Source: Euleptes europaea
Taxonomy: Eukaryota > Chordata > Lepidosauria > Squamata > Sphaerodactylidae
Reading direction: 5' to 3'
Assembly (NCBI RefSeq): GCF_029931775.1
Contig: NC_079312.1
Location: 15,569,821-15,633,820 of the forward strand
DNA length: 64,000 bases
Made by a program: the position numbers and the translations under genes. Under the pieces are notes generated by a model. The model saw only the letters and a list, made by a program, of their open reading frames with translations. It searched no databases and was not told the DNA's origin. Below, piece after piece: positions 43,976 through 54,899 of the stretch (position 1 is its first letter; each line of letters opens with the position of its first letter).

Positions 43976-44980
43976 CTAAAGAAAAATGGCAGAGAGAGAG
44001 AAAGAAAAGAGACCTCAATGGTTGCTAAAAGGCCACACCAGGAAGACCCCTCAGACCCTGGGAGATTCTGCACTCTGGCCCTTCTACTGTGTCCAGCTAG
44101 CAGACTCTACTCAAAGACTGCGGGGTGAATCTCCATACAGTGGGAGAAAATCTTTGCGAAATTAATATTACCAGACAAAGTGGAGCCATTTCAGAGGAGA
44201 GTTGGTGATCTGCTTTGGCGATTCAACAGCGGCTACTTTCACAAAAGGAGTTTTCTTCACATGGAAGGCAGGAAGGCCTCCAAGTAGCTCCCGTGGCCAC
44301 GTGTGGACGCAGAGGCATTCCCAGCAACATTCCTTGCATCAGCCCCGTGTCGCTGTTATTTCCCTTCTGGCCACTGGAGAGCTTTTCCCAGGCTTTAAAA
44401 AAATGCTAAATTACAGTAGAATTGTAACAACATGATGGTCCCCAGTTTTCATTGTTTTGTAAATAAAGTCCTGGTTGCAGAGTTATAAGTGGAAATGAGC
44501 AGCCTACACTTTACTTAAAAAAAGCAAGATATTAGTGCAACAGATCATTAGAATGTTACAATACTAGAACAATTGAGCCGTTGCCCTTTTCTTTAAAGCC
44601 TGAGAAAAGCCCTCTGATTGGGCGGGGGCGGGTGAATGGTGGCCACAGGGACTGAGAGCAGAAGAGCCAAACTCTGTCACCTTTCAGCCCTTTAAAGGGC
44701 TTTCCCCCTTTCCCCTGCAGCGTTGTAACACGGCTCAGCAGGGAAAGTAGGGGTCTGGGCACACATGCCATCGCATCTGCACATAAGTGATGGGTTGGCA
44801 TCAGCAGGCACAGCACTGCCAGCAACAGGTGTGCGGATGCCATTCCCCTACCACTTGTTGCTGCCGTTGTGTGTGTGTGTTCATTTTTGTGCACCAATCT
44901 GCATGCAACAAGTATGAGCTACATTCACCCCAACATACACATCCTCCTGTTAAATCTTGCTGTTAAATCCTCCTGTTAAA
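43976..44980. other. Intron 3 DNA, no gene
   Basis: No supported coding or repeat feature apart from a short TG run near 44866. Confidence 0.5.
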
Positions 44981-44984
44981 TCTT

Positions 44985-45042
44985 GCGGTTGGACTGGATG
45001 GACCTTGTGGTCTCTTCCAACCTTGTGTGGTTTTCTGTTTTT
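44985..45042 (+). mobile_element. CR1 3' end fragment
   Basis: GGTTGGACTGGATGGACCTTG...GTCTCTTCCAACC is the conserved CR1 3' end. A short repeat of TGTTAAATCTTGC precedes it. Confidence 0.65.
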
Positions 45043-45456
45043 TTGTGAAATCTTGCCTATGACCCTCGTTCCTGGTGGTTGGGAAAGAGCTGCCTGTGAA
45101 CCTGGTTTGACAGTCATGTAGTTCCCCAGACTGTTGGTTGACACACAAACACACTTCTGCTTCTGAGATGGAAGCCAAGTGGCCTCAGTTTATCAGGGAG
45201 GGGCCGGGGGCTCTGGGGGGGCTCCATTTCCAGGGGGTGGAGTTTAGCAGGGTGTCTTTGATCATTTTTTGCAGCCTGCCCCTGGTTGGAGATGTAATGG
45301 GACAGAGGAGAAAGCAGCCCATGTATAGAGATGAAAACTTGCTAGCAACACAAACTGGACTCATTTGCTTTCTGCCTAAGTGAAGGAGGCACAGAAAGGG
45401 TTTGGGGGCAGCCTTCTCCCGAAGGGGAGCCTGGACTGTTCCTGCCACACTCTCAC

Positions 45457-45687
45457 CTGCAGGAGTTCACTGGCCGGCTGCTGACACTTCTCCTCCATCT
45501 CCTGGATGAGGCTGTCCAGAGAGGAGAGCTCCTCAGAGAGTGCGGCCAGGTGCTGGTCCCTGTTTCTTGCCACCTCCTTCCCCACCTCTTCCATCTGGGT
45601 CAGGAGACGTTTCTCTTGCTCCTCCAGAAATGACTGTAGTTGTCTGAACTTGGCTGCCGTCTCTTGCTTCTCTCCTGAGGTTTGCTC
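45457..45687 (-). CDS. TRIM exon 3, coiled coil (231 bp)
   Basis: Acceptor CTTTCCATTTCAG before GAGCAAACC; donor CTCCTGCAG before GTGAGA. The 77 codons read EQTSGEKQETAAKFRQLQSF, LEEQEKRLLTQMEEVGKEV, then ...LSSLDSLIQEMEEKCQQPASELLQ. Heptad Leu and charged residues make the dimerising coiled coil of RBCC proteins. Size and the closing CQQPASELLQ are nearly invariant in RFP-like TRIMs. Phase 0 at both ends. Confidence 0.92.
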
Positions 45688-46642
45688 CTGAAATGGAAAG
45701 AGAAGGAAATCAGGTCAACAGAACACAGTTCGTCTTTTCAGTGGGAAAAGGTTCAGAAGACTCCTGTCGAAAGGGCACTTTGGCCTTTCATAGAGATCAC
45801 ATCAACATTCGGCAGGGAAAAAGACAGATATCCATGGATCCATGCTGAGGGCCAAAGTACATCACTCTCAAATTCCTGGAGGGGTTATTTCAGCCACAGA
45901 GGATGATGTCTGCAGCACAAGACCCAGAGAGTAGAAGGGACTTCTTGAGTCCATTTGTTTCCCCAGTAAAATACCCTCCATATGCTGACCCCTCCACTTC
46001 CATCAGCCAAAAAGGTACAATGTTTGAATAGAAATAACACTGGGGAGAAAAGAGCTAAGAAGCCCCTTCCCCTCACTTGGTCTCCCTGGATGCATTTTGG
46101 GCAAGAAAAAACTGCAGGGGAAAAGATCGACGCACGGCTGAGTATTACAAGTACTTTCCCCCCCTTAGAATCAGCAATGGCAGAACAACCCTTGGCCCAG
46201 TTCAGGATAGGTGGAAAATCTATCAGCATTTCCACCCAGCATTTCTTTAGAGGTGGGACACCCTTATCTCTCTTGAGAGACTTCTCCTGGCTTGCAGTGT
46301 GTTGGAGCATGAACACAAATAGGTAGTCAACACATATGTTCATCTGCCCAGGGCTCATCCCAGAGCACAGAGCACCTTGGAAAGTCAAGTGATTCTGCCC
46401 CAAACAAAATCACCCAAGAACACAAACAAGGAGGGGGGGTCTAGATCTGGATGAACAACCAGGGGCAGCCCCACCCACTAGGCAGCCCCAGGTGACCATC
46501 CAGGGTGCCAGGGGCACCAAGAGGGTGCAGTTCCCCAACATCTGCCTCATACAGTTGACTGACTCTTCTGCTATTTTCTGCCATTCCCCCCCTCAATTCA
46601 AGTTTTAGAATCTGTTCACTTCCCAGCCATAGTGACACTTAC
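45688..46642. other. Intron 2, no recognised feature
   Basis: No repeat or second exon recognised. Confidence 0.5.
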
Positions 46643-46738
46643 GAGCAGGTCTTGGCTTTCCTTCACTACCTCTGCTTTATACGCCACAATTCTTTCTCTC
46701 TCCTTCTTCAGCACCTCCAGGCAGTTGTAGAACTGATC
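46643..46738 (-). CDS. TRIM exon 2 (96 bp)
   Basis: Acceptor CTCCTCCCCCAG before GATCAG; donor GACCTGCTC before GTAAGT. The 32 codons read DQFYNCLEVLKKERERIVAY then KAEVVKESQDLL, matching the LKKERE...SQDLL pattern of TRIM exon 2, the start of the coiled coil. Phase 0 at both ends. Confidence 0.92.
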
Positions 46739-47347
46739 CTGGGGGAGGAGAGACACTTTTTTAGAAGTTTATTATAAAACATAAGAGAAGCATAAGTGCC
46801 GTGAAAGGCCAAACTAGATATAACTGTCCTATTTATGTAATTATTTTTTTTAGTGAAATACAAGATCTAGAAATTTAGCCACTTATCACAGCAATTGATC
46901 TGCTTCAGTCTGACTCAGAATAAGGCAGCTTTATGCATAACTCTCCCACCCACCCACCCAAAAAGTTCTTCTTCTAATTTAAACTGCTGTCTCACAGCTA
47001 CTGGGTGCAAGTGGGGGACACAGGCAGGTACCAAACATGCACGCTTTCTCTCCCAGGCTAACAGCAATTCAAGGACAGCAACTGAAGTTGAGTAAGCAGT
47101 ATGTGTGTGAGTGTGTGTGGGGGGGTTAAAACTAGGAGTCAGGCGGCTGCCCCCTCATAGCTCAGCCTTGCAATGGGCTGCCCAGACCTCAACACAGCCA
47201 GACAGGAAGAGAGTCAATCTCCCCATTTTATCATATCACCCCACTTTAGCCTCAGCAGGGGGCAAGAGGCAATGCCCTTGGGAGCCATGAAACCAGGAAG
47301 GAGGAAGCAAAGAGATGTTTTCACTCCCCAATTTGGGCCCAGAGGCT
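46739..47347. other. Intron 1 DNA, no recognised feature
   Basis: Contains a TG/GT run near 47100-47120 only. Confidence 0.5.
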
Positions 47348-47944
47348 AGGGTTGCCAGGTCCCTCTTTGCCACCGGCAGGAGATTTTGGGGGCAGACCCT
47401 GAAGAGGGTGGGGTTTTGAAGGGGAGGGTCTTCAATGTCATAGAGTTCAATTGGCACAGCGGCCATTTTTCTACAGGTGATCTGATCTCTATCGGCTGGA
47501 GATCAGTCGAATTAGTCGGTGAGGATACGGCCGTTTCAAATTCTTAATTTTAAATTCTTCATCAGTCCTTCGAAGACTGATGAAGAATTTAAAATTAAGA
47601 ATTTGAAACGGCCGTATCCTCACAGTGACCTGTGCTTCTTTTAAAAACTACTTGACATTAACTTATTCCATCATGGTATATGTACTCTACCATTGAGACT
47701 CTTCCTGAGACTTTTTTCTTGATTTTGAGAACACTGTACAATTCTTCACCTGTGTTTACTGTATTGTGGGTTGTTTTGTTGCATGTTTCCTTGTTGTATA
47801 TATTGATGTGTTTATAGTAGTAGCTCACTGATAAACTTTTTGCACTTTGTTAATATACTTCGCTCCTGTACTGATTTTCCTATCTACTTGATACTAGTAC
47901 AGTGGTGCCTTATTTTCATCCACTACCTGGCAGTTGGCAACCCT
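47348..47944. mobile_element. GGGTTGCCA-type MITE split by a PLE
   Basis: The left part (47348-47507) and right part (47921-47944, ACTACCTGGCAGTTGGCAACCCT) are the ends of one MITE in the reverse orientation to 48261. The PLE-like insert fills 47508-47920. Confidence 0.7.
47508..47920. mobile_element. PLE-like insertion with a perfect 49 bp palindrome
   Basis: Arms 47519-47567 and 47575-47623 are exact reverse complements with a 7 bp loop CTTCGAA. The right arm starts GACTGATGAAGAATTT and contains TTTGAAACGGCCG, a CTGATGA...GAAA pair. A/T-rich tail continues to about 47920. Confidence 0.7.
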
Positions 47945-48052
47945 ACCAGAGGCTGAGGCAGAACCTGCAGGGAGTTCCTGCACAAAGAGACCATGGAGAA
48001 GGGAGGGATCCATGGCTCTTCCTCACCAATCTCCATGTTGTTGATTTCCTAC

Positions 48053-48217
48053 CTTGTACTCTTGGGAGGCCTCCTCAAGAGGAAGGGCTTCATGATCTCT
48101 GTGCTCCTTGGATCGGTGACAGACCACACAGATGAGGGCTTCGTCGTCCTTGCAGAAGAGATTCAGTGGCTCCAGGTGCTTCTGGCAAACTCTCTCTCTT
48201 GTAGCAGCCACGATTGC
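48053..48217 (-). CDS. Extra TRIM B-box exon (165 bp) in intron 1
   Basis: Minus strand: TTTCTGTATCAG, then GCAATCGTGGCT, ending GAGTACAAG before GTAGGAAATC. It encodes [20 protein letters not shown] then [20 protein letters not shown] and [15 protein letters not shown]. All zinc ligands of a B-box 2 are present (C..H, C..D, C..C, H..H). It resembles the second half of a TRIM exon 1, but no RING precedes it; a MITE starts 44 bp upstream. The exon is 55 whole codons, phase 0 at both ends, so it could join exons 1 and 2 in frame and give a protein with two B-boxes. More likely it is the remnant of a neighbouring TRIM gene that lost its RING. Confidence 0.7.
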
Positions 48218-48260
48218 CTGATACAGAAAACAAAGAAACAGAATTTGTTTCATCCCCCCC

Positions 48261-48462
48261 AGGGTTGCCACCCTCCAGGGACTAGCTGGAGATCTCCTGT
48301 TATTACCACTGATCTCCAGCCAATAGAGATCAGTTCCCCTGGAGAAAATTGCCACTTTGGCCATTGGACTCTATGGCACTGAAGCCCCTCCCCTCCCCAA
48401 ACCCCACCCTCCTCAGGCTCAAAAACCTCCCGCCATTGGCAAAGAGGGACCTGACAACTCCC
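48261..48462 (-). mobile_element. GGGTTGCCA-type MITE, uninterrupted copy
   Basis: AGGGTTGCCACCCTCCAGG...CTGATCTCCAGCCAATAGAG...CCCCTCCCCTCCCCAAACC...AGGGACCTGACAACTCCC. Useful as the reference copy for the two split ones. Strand is arbitrary. Confidence 0.75.
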
Positions 48463-50530
48463 ACCCCCTGAACTGTACTCGTTGTAAGGGCTGGATGTAA
48501 TTAGTGCCTTGTTCAGGGGTGGTGTTGGGACATTGTTATACAAAACCGGATGTAACCCAAAGTAACCTTTCAGTTGGAGTTGGGGGGAGTTGTTCTGGAC
48601 AGGGAGCTTTTGGGGGGGGGGAGAAGATACTGAAGGAAAAGAGAGTTCTGAAGGAAAGGAGAGAGAGAGAAGCCATCTGGGTCCAAGTGCAGAGAAGAGG
48701 GAAGCCTGACAAGGAGACAAGGAGCCTCCCGGTGATCTGCAGCAGCAACAAGAGCCCCAAGATCAGCCCCATCTCCAGCATGGCTGAGGGCCGGTCAATC
48801 CACAGCAGCAAAGACAGGGGGAGAGACCTGAAGGAGGCCTCACAGAGACAGGATAAGACTCCCATCATCTCTCTGGTTTCCATTCTAAGCTGTGTTCCCT
48901 AAGTCTGAGTTTACTATACGAGTGTCCTGATTTCACTACCCCCCCTTCCTCGTTGGAGTAAACCCTACTTGTATATTAAGTTCTACTTGTAAATGGTTAT
49001 GGGTGACTGGACGGTCTGGGAGTTGTTTTTGAATTTTTCCTTTTCTGCCTCCTGGCCATCCTCCTTGTTAGGCAGTGGAGGCCAGTGGGCTGGAGGCCCC
49101 CCCTGCTTTCTTTTTATTCTTTGTCACACACACTCCCTCCACTAATAAACCAGGTCCCATAAGGTCTCCCCTCAGCTGGGACTGGTAGAAGAAACTGGTT
49201 TTTTCTAACCCTCAAATTCCTCTGGAAATCAATGAACGAATCACAACTCCTGGTTCCAGGTAAACCACATTCTCCCTCCACCAGCTTTGAGCTGTATTTT
49301 GCAATGTGCCTGAGGAGCCCCCAAACACCACCCCCTTCCTTTCTTGCAGTGCGCGTTCCTGGTGGGGTATTATGACAAACCTCCAAAAGTTGGTCCAAAT
49401 GGTGCAAGGAGGTGAAGCTGGAACTGCAGGAATACGGATGGACCCTGATGGATTTTTAAGCCACCTATCAAGATTTAACTCCAAACCAGCCCATCCGCCC
49501 TCTCACAGACAGCATCTCCTTCCAGGTGGCCCTTTGGATAACACCATGAACGTTACAAATGAATGACAATTCTGATACTGGCCCAACAAGTGGATATTCA
49601 TTCTGGTGTGAATTGACTTGAGTTTGATTGGCTGCAATCCCTGTATCTCAATTTTTTCATGTTTTTAAATGCAATAATAATAGTAATAAAATGAGACATT
49701 CCATCACATTCTGGTCCCGTAAGGGCATCAATATATGGGGCACCTATGGGTTCCTAGTCTTATTGTATGGAAACCCCATAATGAGTTCTAAACTCTGAGA
49801 AGTAATCTCACAGTCCCCCCCCCCCACCCGCCCTGCCCCATTAACTCCTTTGGGGTCATTTGCCCTCAGTGAAGCCTTTTTGCCAAAAGACCTACAGGCA
49901 ACATCCTGCTCTGAGTTTTGGCCATCTTGATCATGAGGGACTTCTCCATTTGTCCTGGTGCTGAGAACGGATTTAGGGCCCAGACTGAGATGTAGCAAAA
50001 AGTTAGGCCAGAGCCAGTGAGCCTGGCTAGTTGCATAGTGCTCGGTTTCTGAGAATGACATGCATATTTCTTGCCTTCACGCTGTATTCACAATGACCTT
50101 GGCGCAGTATTGGAAGCCCCACTTCATCAGAGGCCTGCACTTGGGGAAGGGGCTGGCCAGGACCCCCTTTGGGCAGTGAAACCTCTTGGGCTGGCCACAC
50201 AGCTCCATCTCACTATGGGAGGGCCAAGGAAGTGGTCATTGTAAATAATGGACAGACCACCGTTAAAGGAAATGGCTGTGCTTGGGGAGGATCTGCCTGC
50301 CCTTTTCTTTAGTTCCTCATGTCCAGCCTTTTTCACTGGCAAAAATGGCTCGCGGTGGGGGGGGGGAAGCCTGCTGCTCTGCCTCCCGCTTTGCAGTGTT
50401 TGGAACCCACAGGAGCAACACAAAGCTTTCAAGGTAAGTTACAGAAATCAAACTTCTGACTGCGTCGGTCAGGCACCTTTGTCCCCACTTCAGGTCATAT
50501 GTATCATCTATTTCAGCTCTTCCTTCATAC
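48463..50530. other. Intron 1 DNA, no recognised feature
   Basis: No RING-like or other motif was seen. There is an AAT/AGT simple repeat at 49672-49690 and a poly-C run near 49814. Confidence 0.5.
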
Positions 50531-50950
50531 CTTAGCTAGGTCAGCAGCCTCTTTCAGGTGAAGTAAAGAGTGACCTTTGTGTTCTGGGGATTGCTTACAA
50601 ATGCGACACATGAGTTTTTCATCATCCTTGCAGAAGAAAAGGAGTTTCTGCCCGTGTGTTGGACACAGATCTTCTGTTCCTGGATTTCTCGCACAAAATC
50701 TCTTCTCTTTTATTTTTTCTACCAAGTTTGCCAGCTGCCAATTTGAGCGAAAATTCCCTTTCTGGATCTCAGCTTTGCAGACAGGACACTCCAGGTCCCC
50801 CAGTTCTTCCCATTTATCACAGTAGTCAGTGACGCAACCCCGACAGAAATTGTGGCCACAGTCCAGGGTAACAGGTTCTGTTAGGCACTCCAGGCAGATG
50901 GGACAGATGACTTCCTCTTCCAGATCTGTGGATGGTGACCCTGAGGCCAT
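50531..50950 (-). CDS. TRIM exon 1: RING and B-box 2
   Basis: ATG at 50950 in a good context (CCAACATGGC). The 140 codons encode an acidic lead (MASGSPSTDLEEEV), a C3HC4 RING (CPICLECLTEPVTLDCGHNF, C..C, then CPVC), a linker and a B-box 2 (CPTHGQKLLFFCKDDEKLMC, RICKQSPEHKGH). It ends LHLKEAADLAK at GCTAAG before GTATGA, phase 0. RING zinc ligands are all present, so E3 ligase activity is plausible. Just upstream, TCCTTTTTACAG at about 51003-51014 is a good acceptor, so a 5' UTR exon probably lies further upstream. Confidence 0.94.
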
Positions 50951-51219
50951 GTTGGATGCAGTTTATGTCTCTTGGCAAGTAGAAAAGGGAGCTTTGTGAG
51001 GCCTGTAAAAAGGACAGCAGAAGGACAATGAGCTGGAGAAGGGGTGGGTTTTAGGCAGGAGATGTATTTTTCAACAGATAAACACGTAGTATTTTACTCT
51101 GGGATTTTTTTAATAAATCTAATAGGTGGCACAGAACTTTCCATTAACAAATGATTGATGAAATATAGGTGTGGATAGACGTTGATTTGATACTGGTAGG
51201 ACAATTCAACAGAGTAATC

Positions 51220-51430
51220 AGGGTTGCCAATCTCCAGGTGGAGGCTGGAGATCTCCTGGAATCACAACTGATCTCCAGACTTCCAAGATCAGTTCCTCTA
51301 AAGAAACTGACAGCTTGCAGGGTAAACTGGATGGTGTCAAATTCTGCTGAGATCTCTCCTCTGCCTAAACCCCACACTCTCCAGGCTCCACCCCCATCTC
51401 CAGGAATTTCCCAGCCCAGAGATGGCAACC
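51220..51430 (+). mobile_element. GGGTTGCCA-type MITE
   Basis: AGGGTTGCCAATCTCCAGG...CTGGAGATCTCCTGGAATC...AGGAATTTCCCAGCC...GATGGCAACC, about 210 bp. Confidence 0.7.
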
Positions 51431-52025
51431 ATAAGTGATAGATCCATAGATAGACAGATCTAGTAGCAAACCAACTCAGACAGTTCCACCAGTATTTACA
51501 GTGACTGACTTATTCAAGAGGGATCAGGCAATAGGGTCGCACTGTACAAAATGATTCACAAAGCTACTTGGATAAATTATTGGGGACTGTGGTCTATACT
51601 AACGTGTATAATTTTCTGTAAATTGGATCCTACCGTGTAATTTTACCTTATCGAATGTGTCATGCTAACAATTTGCCTTGCTTCAGTTCTGTTTTTAACA
51701 GTTCTGGTTGGTTCTACAACCCAAATCCTATTTTATTGTTTATTGAATGTCCCATCCTGTTGATAGTATTGCCTTACTCTGTGTAATGCTTCTTGAGTCC
51801 CAAAGTAAAAGACAGATTATAAATAACAAATAAATAACAGGATGTCTCTATCCTGAGAGAAAATATTTCACTTTTTATTTGCACAGACATCAAATCTATT
51901 CAGGAATAGATTATATTTTCGCACTAGCAAAATTACGACAAACACAAAGGTATAGTCTGTATTTGAGCAATAATCATGCAGATCTTGCCCCACTTAAATT
52001 TAACTATTATATAAGTGCATTTGGT
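51431..52025. other. No recognised feature
   Basis: A/T-rich DNA without a supported gene. Confidence 0.5.
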
Positions 52026-52232
52026 AGGGTTGCCAACCTCCAGTTGGGGTCTGGAAATCTCCTGGAATTACAAACAACAGAGATCAATTCCCTTGACAAA
52101 AAATGACTGTTTTGGAGGATGGGCACTCTGGCATTATATACCTCTGAGGCTCCTCCTCTCCCCAAACCTCAACCTTCCCAGGCTCCGCCCCCAAAATCTC
52201 CAGGGATTTCCCAAGCCAGAACTTGCAACCCT
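52026..52232 (+). mobile_element. GGGTTGCCA-type MITE
   Basis: AGGGTTGCCAACCTCCAG...CTGGAAATCTCCTGGAATT...AGGGATTTCCCAAGCC...TTGCAACCCT. Confidence 0.75.
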
Positions 52233-52259
52233 AGAGGGGCTGTAGAATTTGGAGATGAA

Positions 52260-52790
52260 ATGAACTGTTGTTAAAAGATGAACAGATAACTAAGAAACTA
52301 AAAGAATAGCGCAAGTTCTTCTTTAGTATTAATGAATCAAAAGAGATACCATTTGTTATAATCTGGGAATCCTTTAAAGCATATTTTAGAGGCATTGTTA
52401 TGTTGATAGAGAACCATTTGACCAAAAGGGTAGGGGGGACATTAGTCTTGGAAGTAGAAAATGAGGAATCCCCCCCCCCCAAATAGTGTCTCCAAGAAAC
52501 TAAGCTAGTTTTGGAAATGACAAGAGGCAAGTTAAAATTACAAAGCACTCACCAGACAGCAAAATCCCTATTGTATGCTAGACAGTCAATCTTTAACAAG
52601 CCAATAAGCCAGGAAAATATTTGGCACATTTACTAACCAAAGAATGGGGCCAAATAGAATTATTGAAATTAAGGACAAAATAGGAAACCGGCTTAAACCG
52701 GCTTTACAACAGCTCTCAGAAAACGAATGAAGAATAATGGCAAATTCTCTGCCAGACATAGGGGGCATGAGCTACAGGCAAAATATCAGC
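52260..52790 (+). mobile_element. Old L1 ORF2 relic
   Basis: Broken plus-strand translation gives FSINESKEIPFVIIWESFKA, YFRGIVM and later ANKPGKYLAHLLTKE, the segment between endonuclease and reverse transcriptase in L1 ORF2 (compare NKPGKFLATQL in the L1 at 27890). Several stops and frame changes are present, so it is much older than the full-length L1. Confidence 0.65.
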
Positions 52791-53699
52791 ATTCAATGAG
52801 ACCACCTTAGAAGTCTCCTCTTCATAACATCTTGATGGGATGTCTATTCCCCTCCACACACAAACATATGCATGCTGATCCCTCTTCTGTCTTGTGCTGC
52901 AGTTACCAACTACTTCCGCAGTTTCAATTTATCTTCTCTGCTTCCTTTATCCTTCAAAATGCCATTTATTAACTGAACTCCCGAATTGTTCCTTCTCTCA
53001 TAAGCTGTTTCCACATGGGTTATTTGCCCGGGGTTTAATGCTGTTGGAAAGTGGGGTTTTCCTTGCTTCCCCACAGTATTGAGGTGTACCTCCTGGATTT
53101 TCACAGGCTTTTCTTCAGTCTTTCCCTAACCGGTTTGCTGCAAAAATTTTGGAAGAGATTGCAGCAAAGTCCAGAATGCTGTTGAGTGAGGGGGTGAAAA
53201 GGTTTGGCTATTTGTGGTCCTGCCCACATGGCAGCCATTTTCCCTGCCCCTCAGGCTGCCTTTTCCTCCCACCACCTCCGGGGGATCTTTGTCAAAAAAA
53301 TTGCAATAGAACATTGTTATGTCATTTTGACGATATAACCATCTGTGAATCGATTTCTCTGAATTTCCAGTTTTCGTTTTTTTAAAGACTCTAGCCCCTT
53401 TTGTTGTGAAGATATAAAGGGAAAGAAATATCTATGCAACAAAAGGGCTAGGGACTTTAAAAAAAATAAAATCTGGGAATGATATTCAATTACTGTTTTA
53501 AAAAAAAGAAAGAAAAAAGCCCTGATGGTCCAGTGGAGGGTGGTGGTGGCTGCTGCCAGGGGACTGAGACAAGAAAACTATGGGAAACCTGCCTTGTGAA
53601 AGCCCTGTTGTCACTGTGATGTATTGGCAGTTGCAGCAGCAACAGGAAAAGTAGAAAAGCCTGTGACTGTGTGGGAAAACACTTTTGTTGCTGTTGTTC
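52791..53699. other. No gene; inverted repeat at 53383-53463
   Basis: AAAGACTCTAGCCCCTTTTG and its complement CAAAAGGGCTAGGGACTTT face each other about 35 bp apart, like a small foldback element. Nothing else recognised. Confidence 0.5.
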
Positions 53700-53905
53700 T
53701 TGCTTTCAAGTCACAGCTGACTTAGGTGACCCCCATCAGGTTTTCAAGGTAAGAGATGTTCAAAGGTGGTTTGCCATTGCTTTCCTCTGCGTAACAACCC
53801 TGGACTTCTTTGGTGGTCTCTCATCCCAGTACTAACCGTGGCCGACCCTGTGTAGCTTCTGAGATCTCACAAGACTGGGCTAGTCTGGGATATCCATGTC
53901 AGGAT
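53700..53905 (-). mobile_element. 5S rRNA-derived SINE
   Basis: On the minus strand the head resembles 5S rRNA: GATCTCAGAAGCTACACAGG then GTACTGGGATGAGAGACCACC. Body: GGTGGTTTGCCATTGC on the plus strand and CAAGTCACAGCTGACTTAGG. It is the same family as 39128. Confidence 0.8.
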
Positions 53906-54899
53906 GGAAAACACCATACACACAAATAAAATCCCTGGTGTGTAGCTCTGTTACTGCTGTTGCCCAACTATAAGGACAGAGGGGTGGTGTAAAGAGAGCA
54001 GGGTCAAGAGGTGAAGGTCTCCAATACAGCCACTGAGGGCTCAGCCTGAATCCCCCCCATCCTCCATCCACTAGGCTACCCAGCCATTATGCCAACCTTA
54101 CCTGCTAGTTGTCTCAAGGGGACATCCAGAACCGGCTCTGTGGGACACACAATACAGCCTTCCCCTATCTTGGGATTTCCCGCTCTTCATTCACCTCAGT
54201 AGGGTCACAGGGGTACAGAGAGGGCAAATTTGAAGTCCCCTCGACAGCTGGAACCCCCCACTCTGGTTGCTGCAATTCCCTTTGGCTTCTTCAGGGGAAA
54301 AAGCCAGGAAATGCATCTCAGTCCCTTTCACTGCAGAGAAACTGGTCGTTGAAGGAGCTGATCAGCAACAACCTTTGAACAGAGAGCCCAACCCATATCT
54401 CCTAAAATAGTCCATTAATATATGGATTCTAAAGTCCCAGCCATATCAAAATGGTCTTTGAACAGAAATGTCACAGCCGGGATTCCTGCATTTCATGACC
54501 CGTTGACTCCACTTTTCCTCCATATCTGGGTGTGCCTGTGTACACATGCATATACCGATAAGAATACATTTCGTCCATTTTATGAAGAGGACTGTAGGCA
54601 GCTGGGTACAGAATCAATGTGTTCCTATGGATGAAACACAAGACTCCTTTTTGGTTTTGCTGCAACAGACTAAGCTTCACCTTCCCCACACATAGATGCT
54701 GCCAACACTTCCCATGAGATGCTTCTGGTCACACAACTGCTTGCTCCCCAGGTCAGCGGAAGGAAATGTGTGCGTTTTTGTTGGCTTCTTTTTGCCTAGT
54801 GAGAGGGTAGGCCATAAACAAAAGAGAGTAAAGCGCAAGCAAATGTAACACAAATGTTGTAACAACAACAAAAATAATTTGATGCCTCCTTTCCTACAA
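53906..54899. other. No recognised feature
   Basis: No gene, repeat or splice-flanked frame recognised. Confidence 0.5.

Larger units (their letters stand above)
12980..51002 (-). other. TRIM-family gene, seven exons over 38 kb
   Basis: The gene encodes an RBCC-type protein: RING, B-box 2, coiled coil, then PRY-SPRY. Such proteins are E3 ubiquitin ligases that choose targets through the SPRY domain, many in innate immunity. Exon sizes after exon 1 (96, 231, 23, 119 and 33 bp, then SPRY) follow the RFP/TRIM39/TRIM7-like gene plan. Every junction has AG/GT, and split codons close correctly: AG|G at exon 4/5, G|AC at 5/6 and G|CA at 6/7. The frame stays open from the ATG at 50950 into exon 7, where a 26 bp gap relative to the paralogue shifts it. 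As read, the product is 435 residues with half a SPRY domain. The gene is therefore decayed, truncated by choice, or misread in exon 7. Orthology to a named TRIM cannot be set from sequence alone. Confidence 0.82.

Noticed and set aside
53815-53905. A possible 5S rRNA gene on the minus strand
   Set aside because: Only the 3' two thirds resemble 5S rRNA and it continues into a SINE body shared with 39128.
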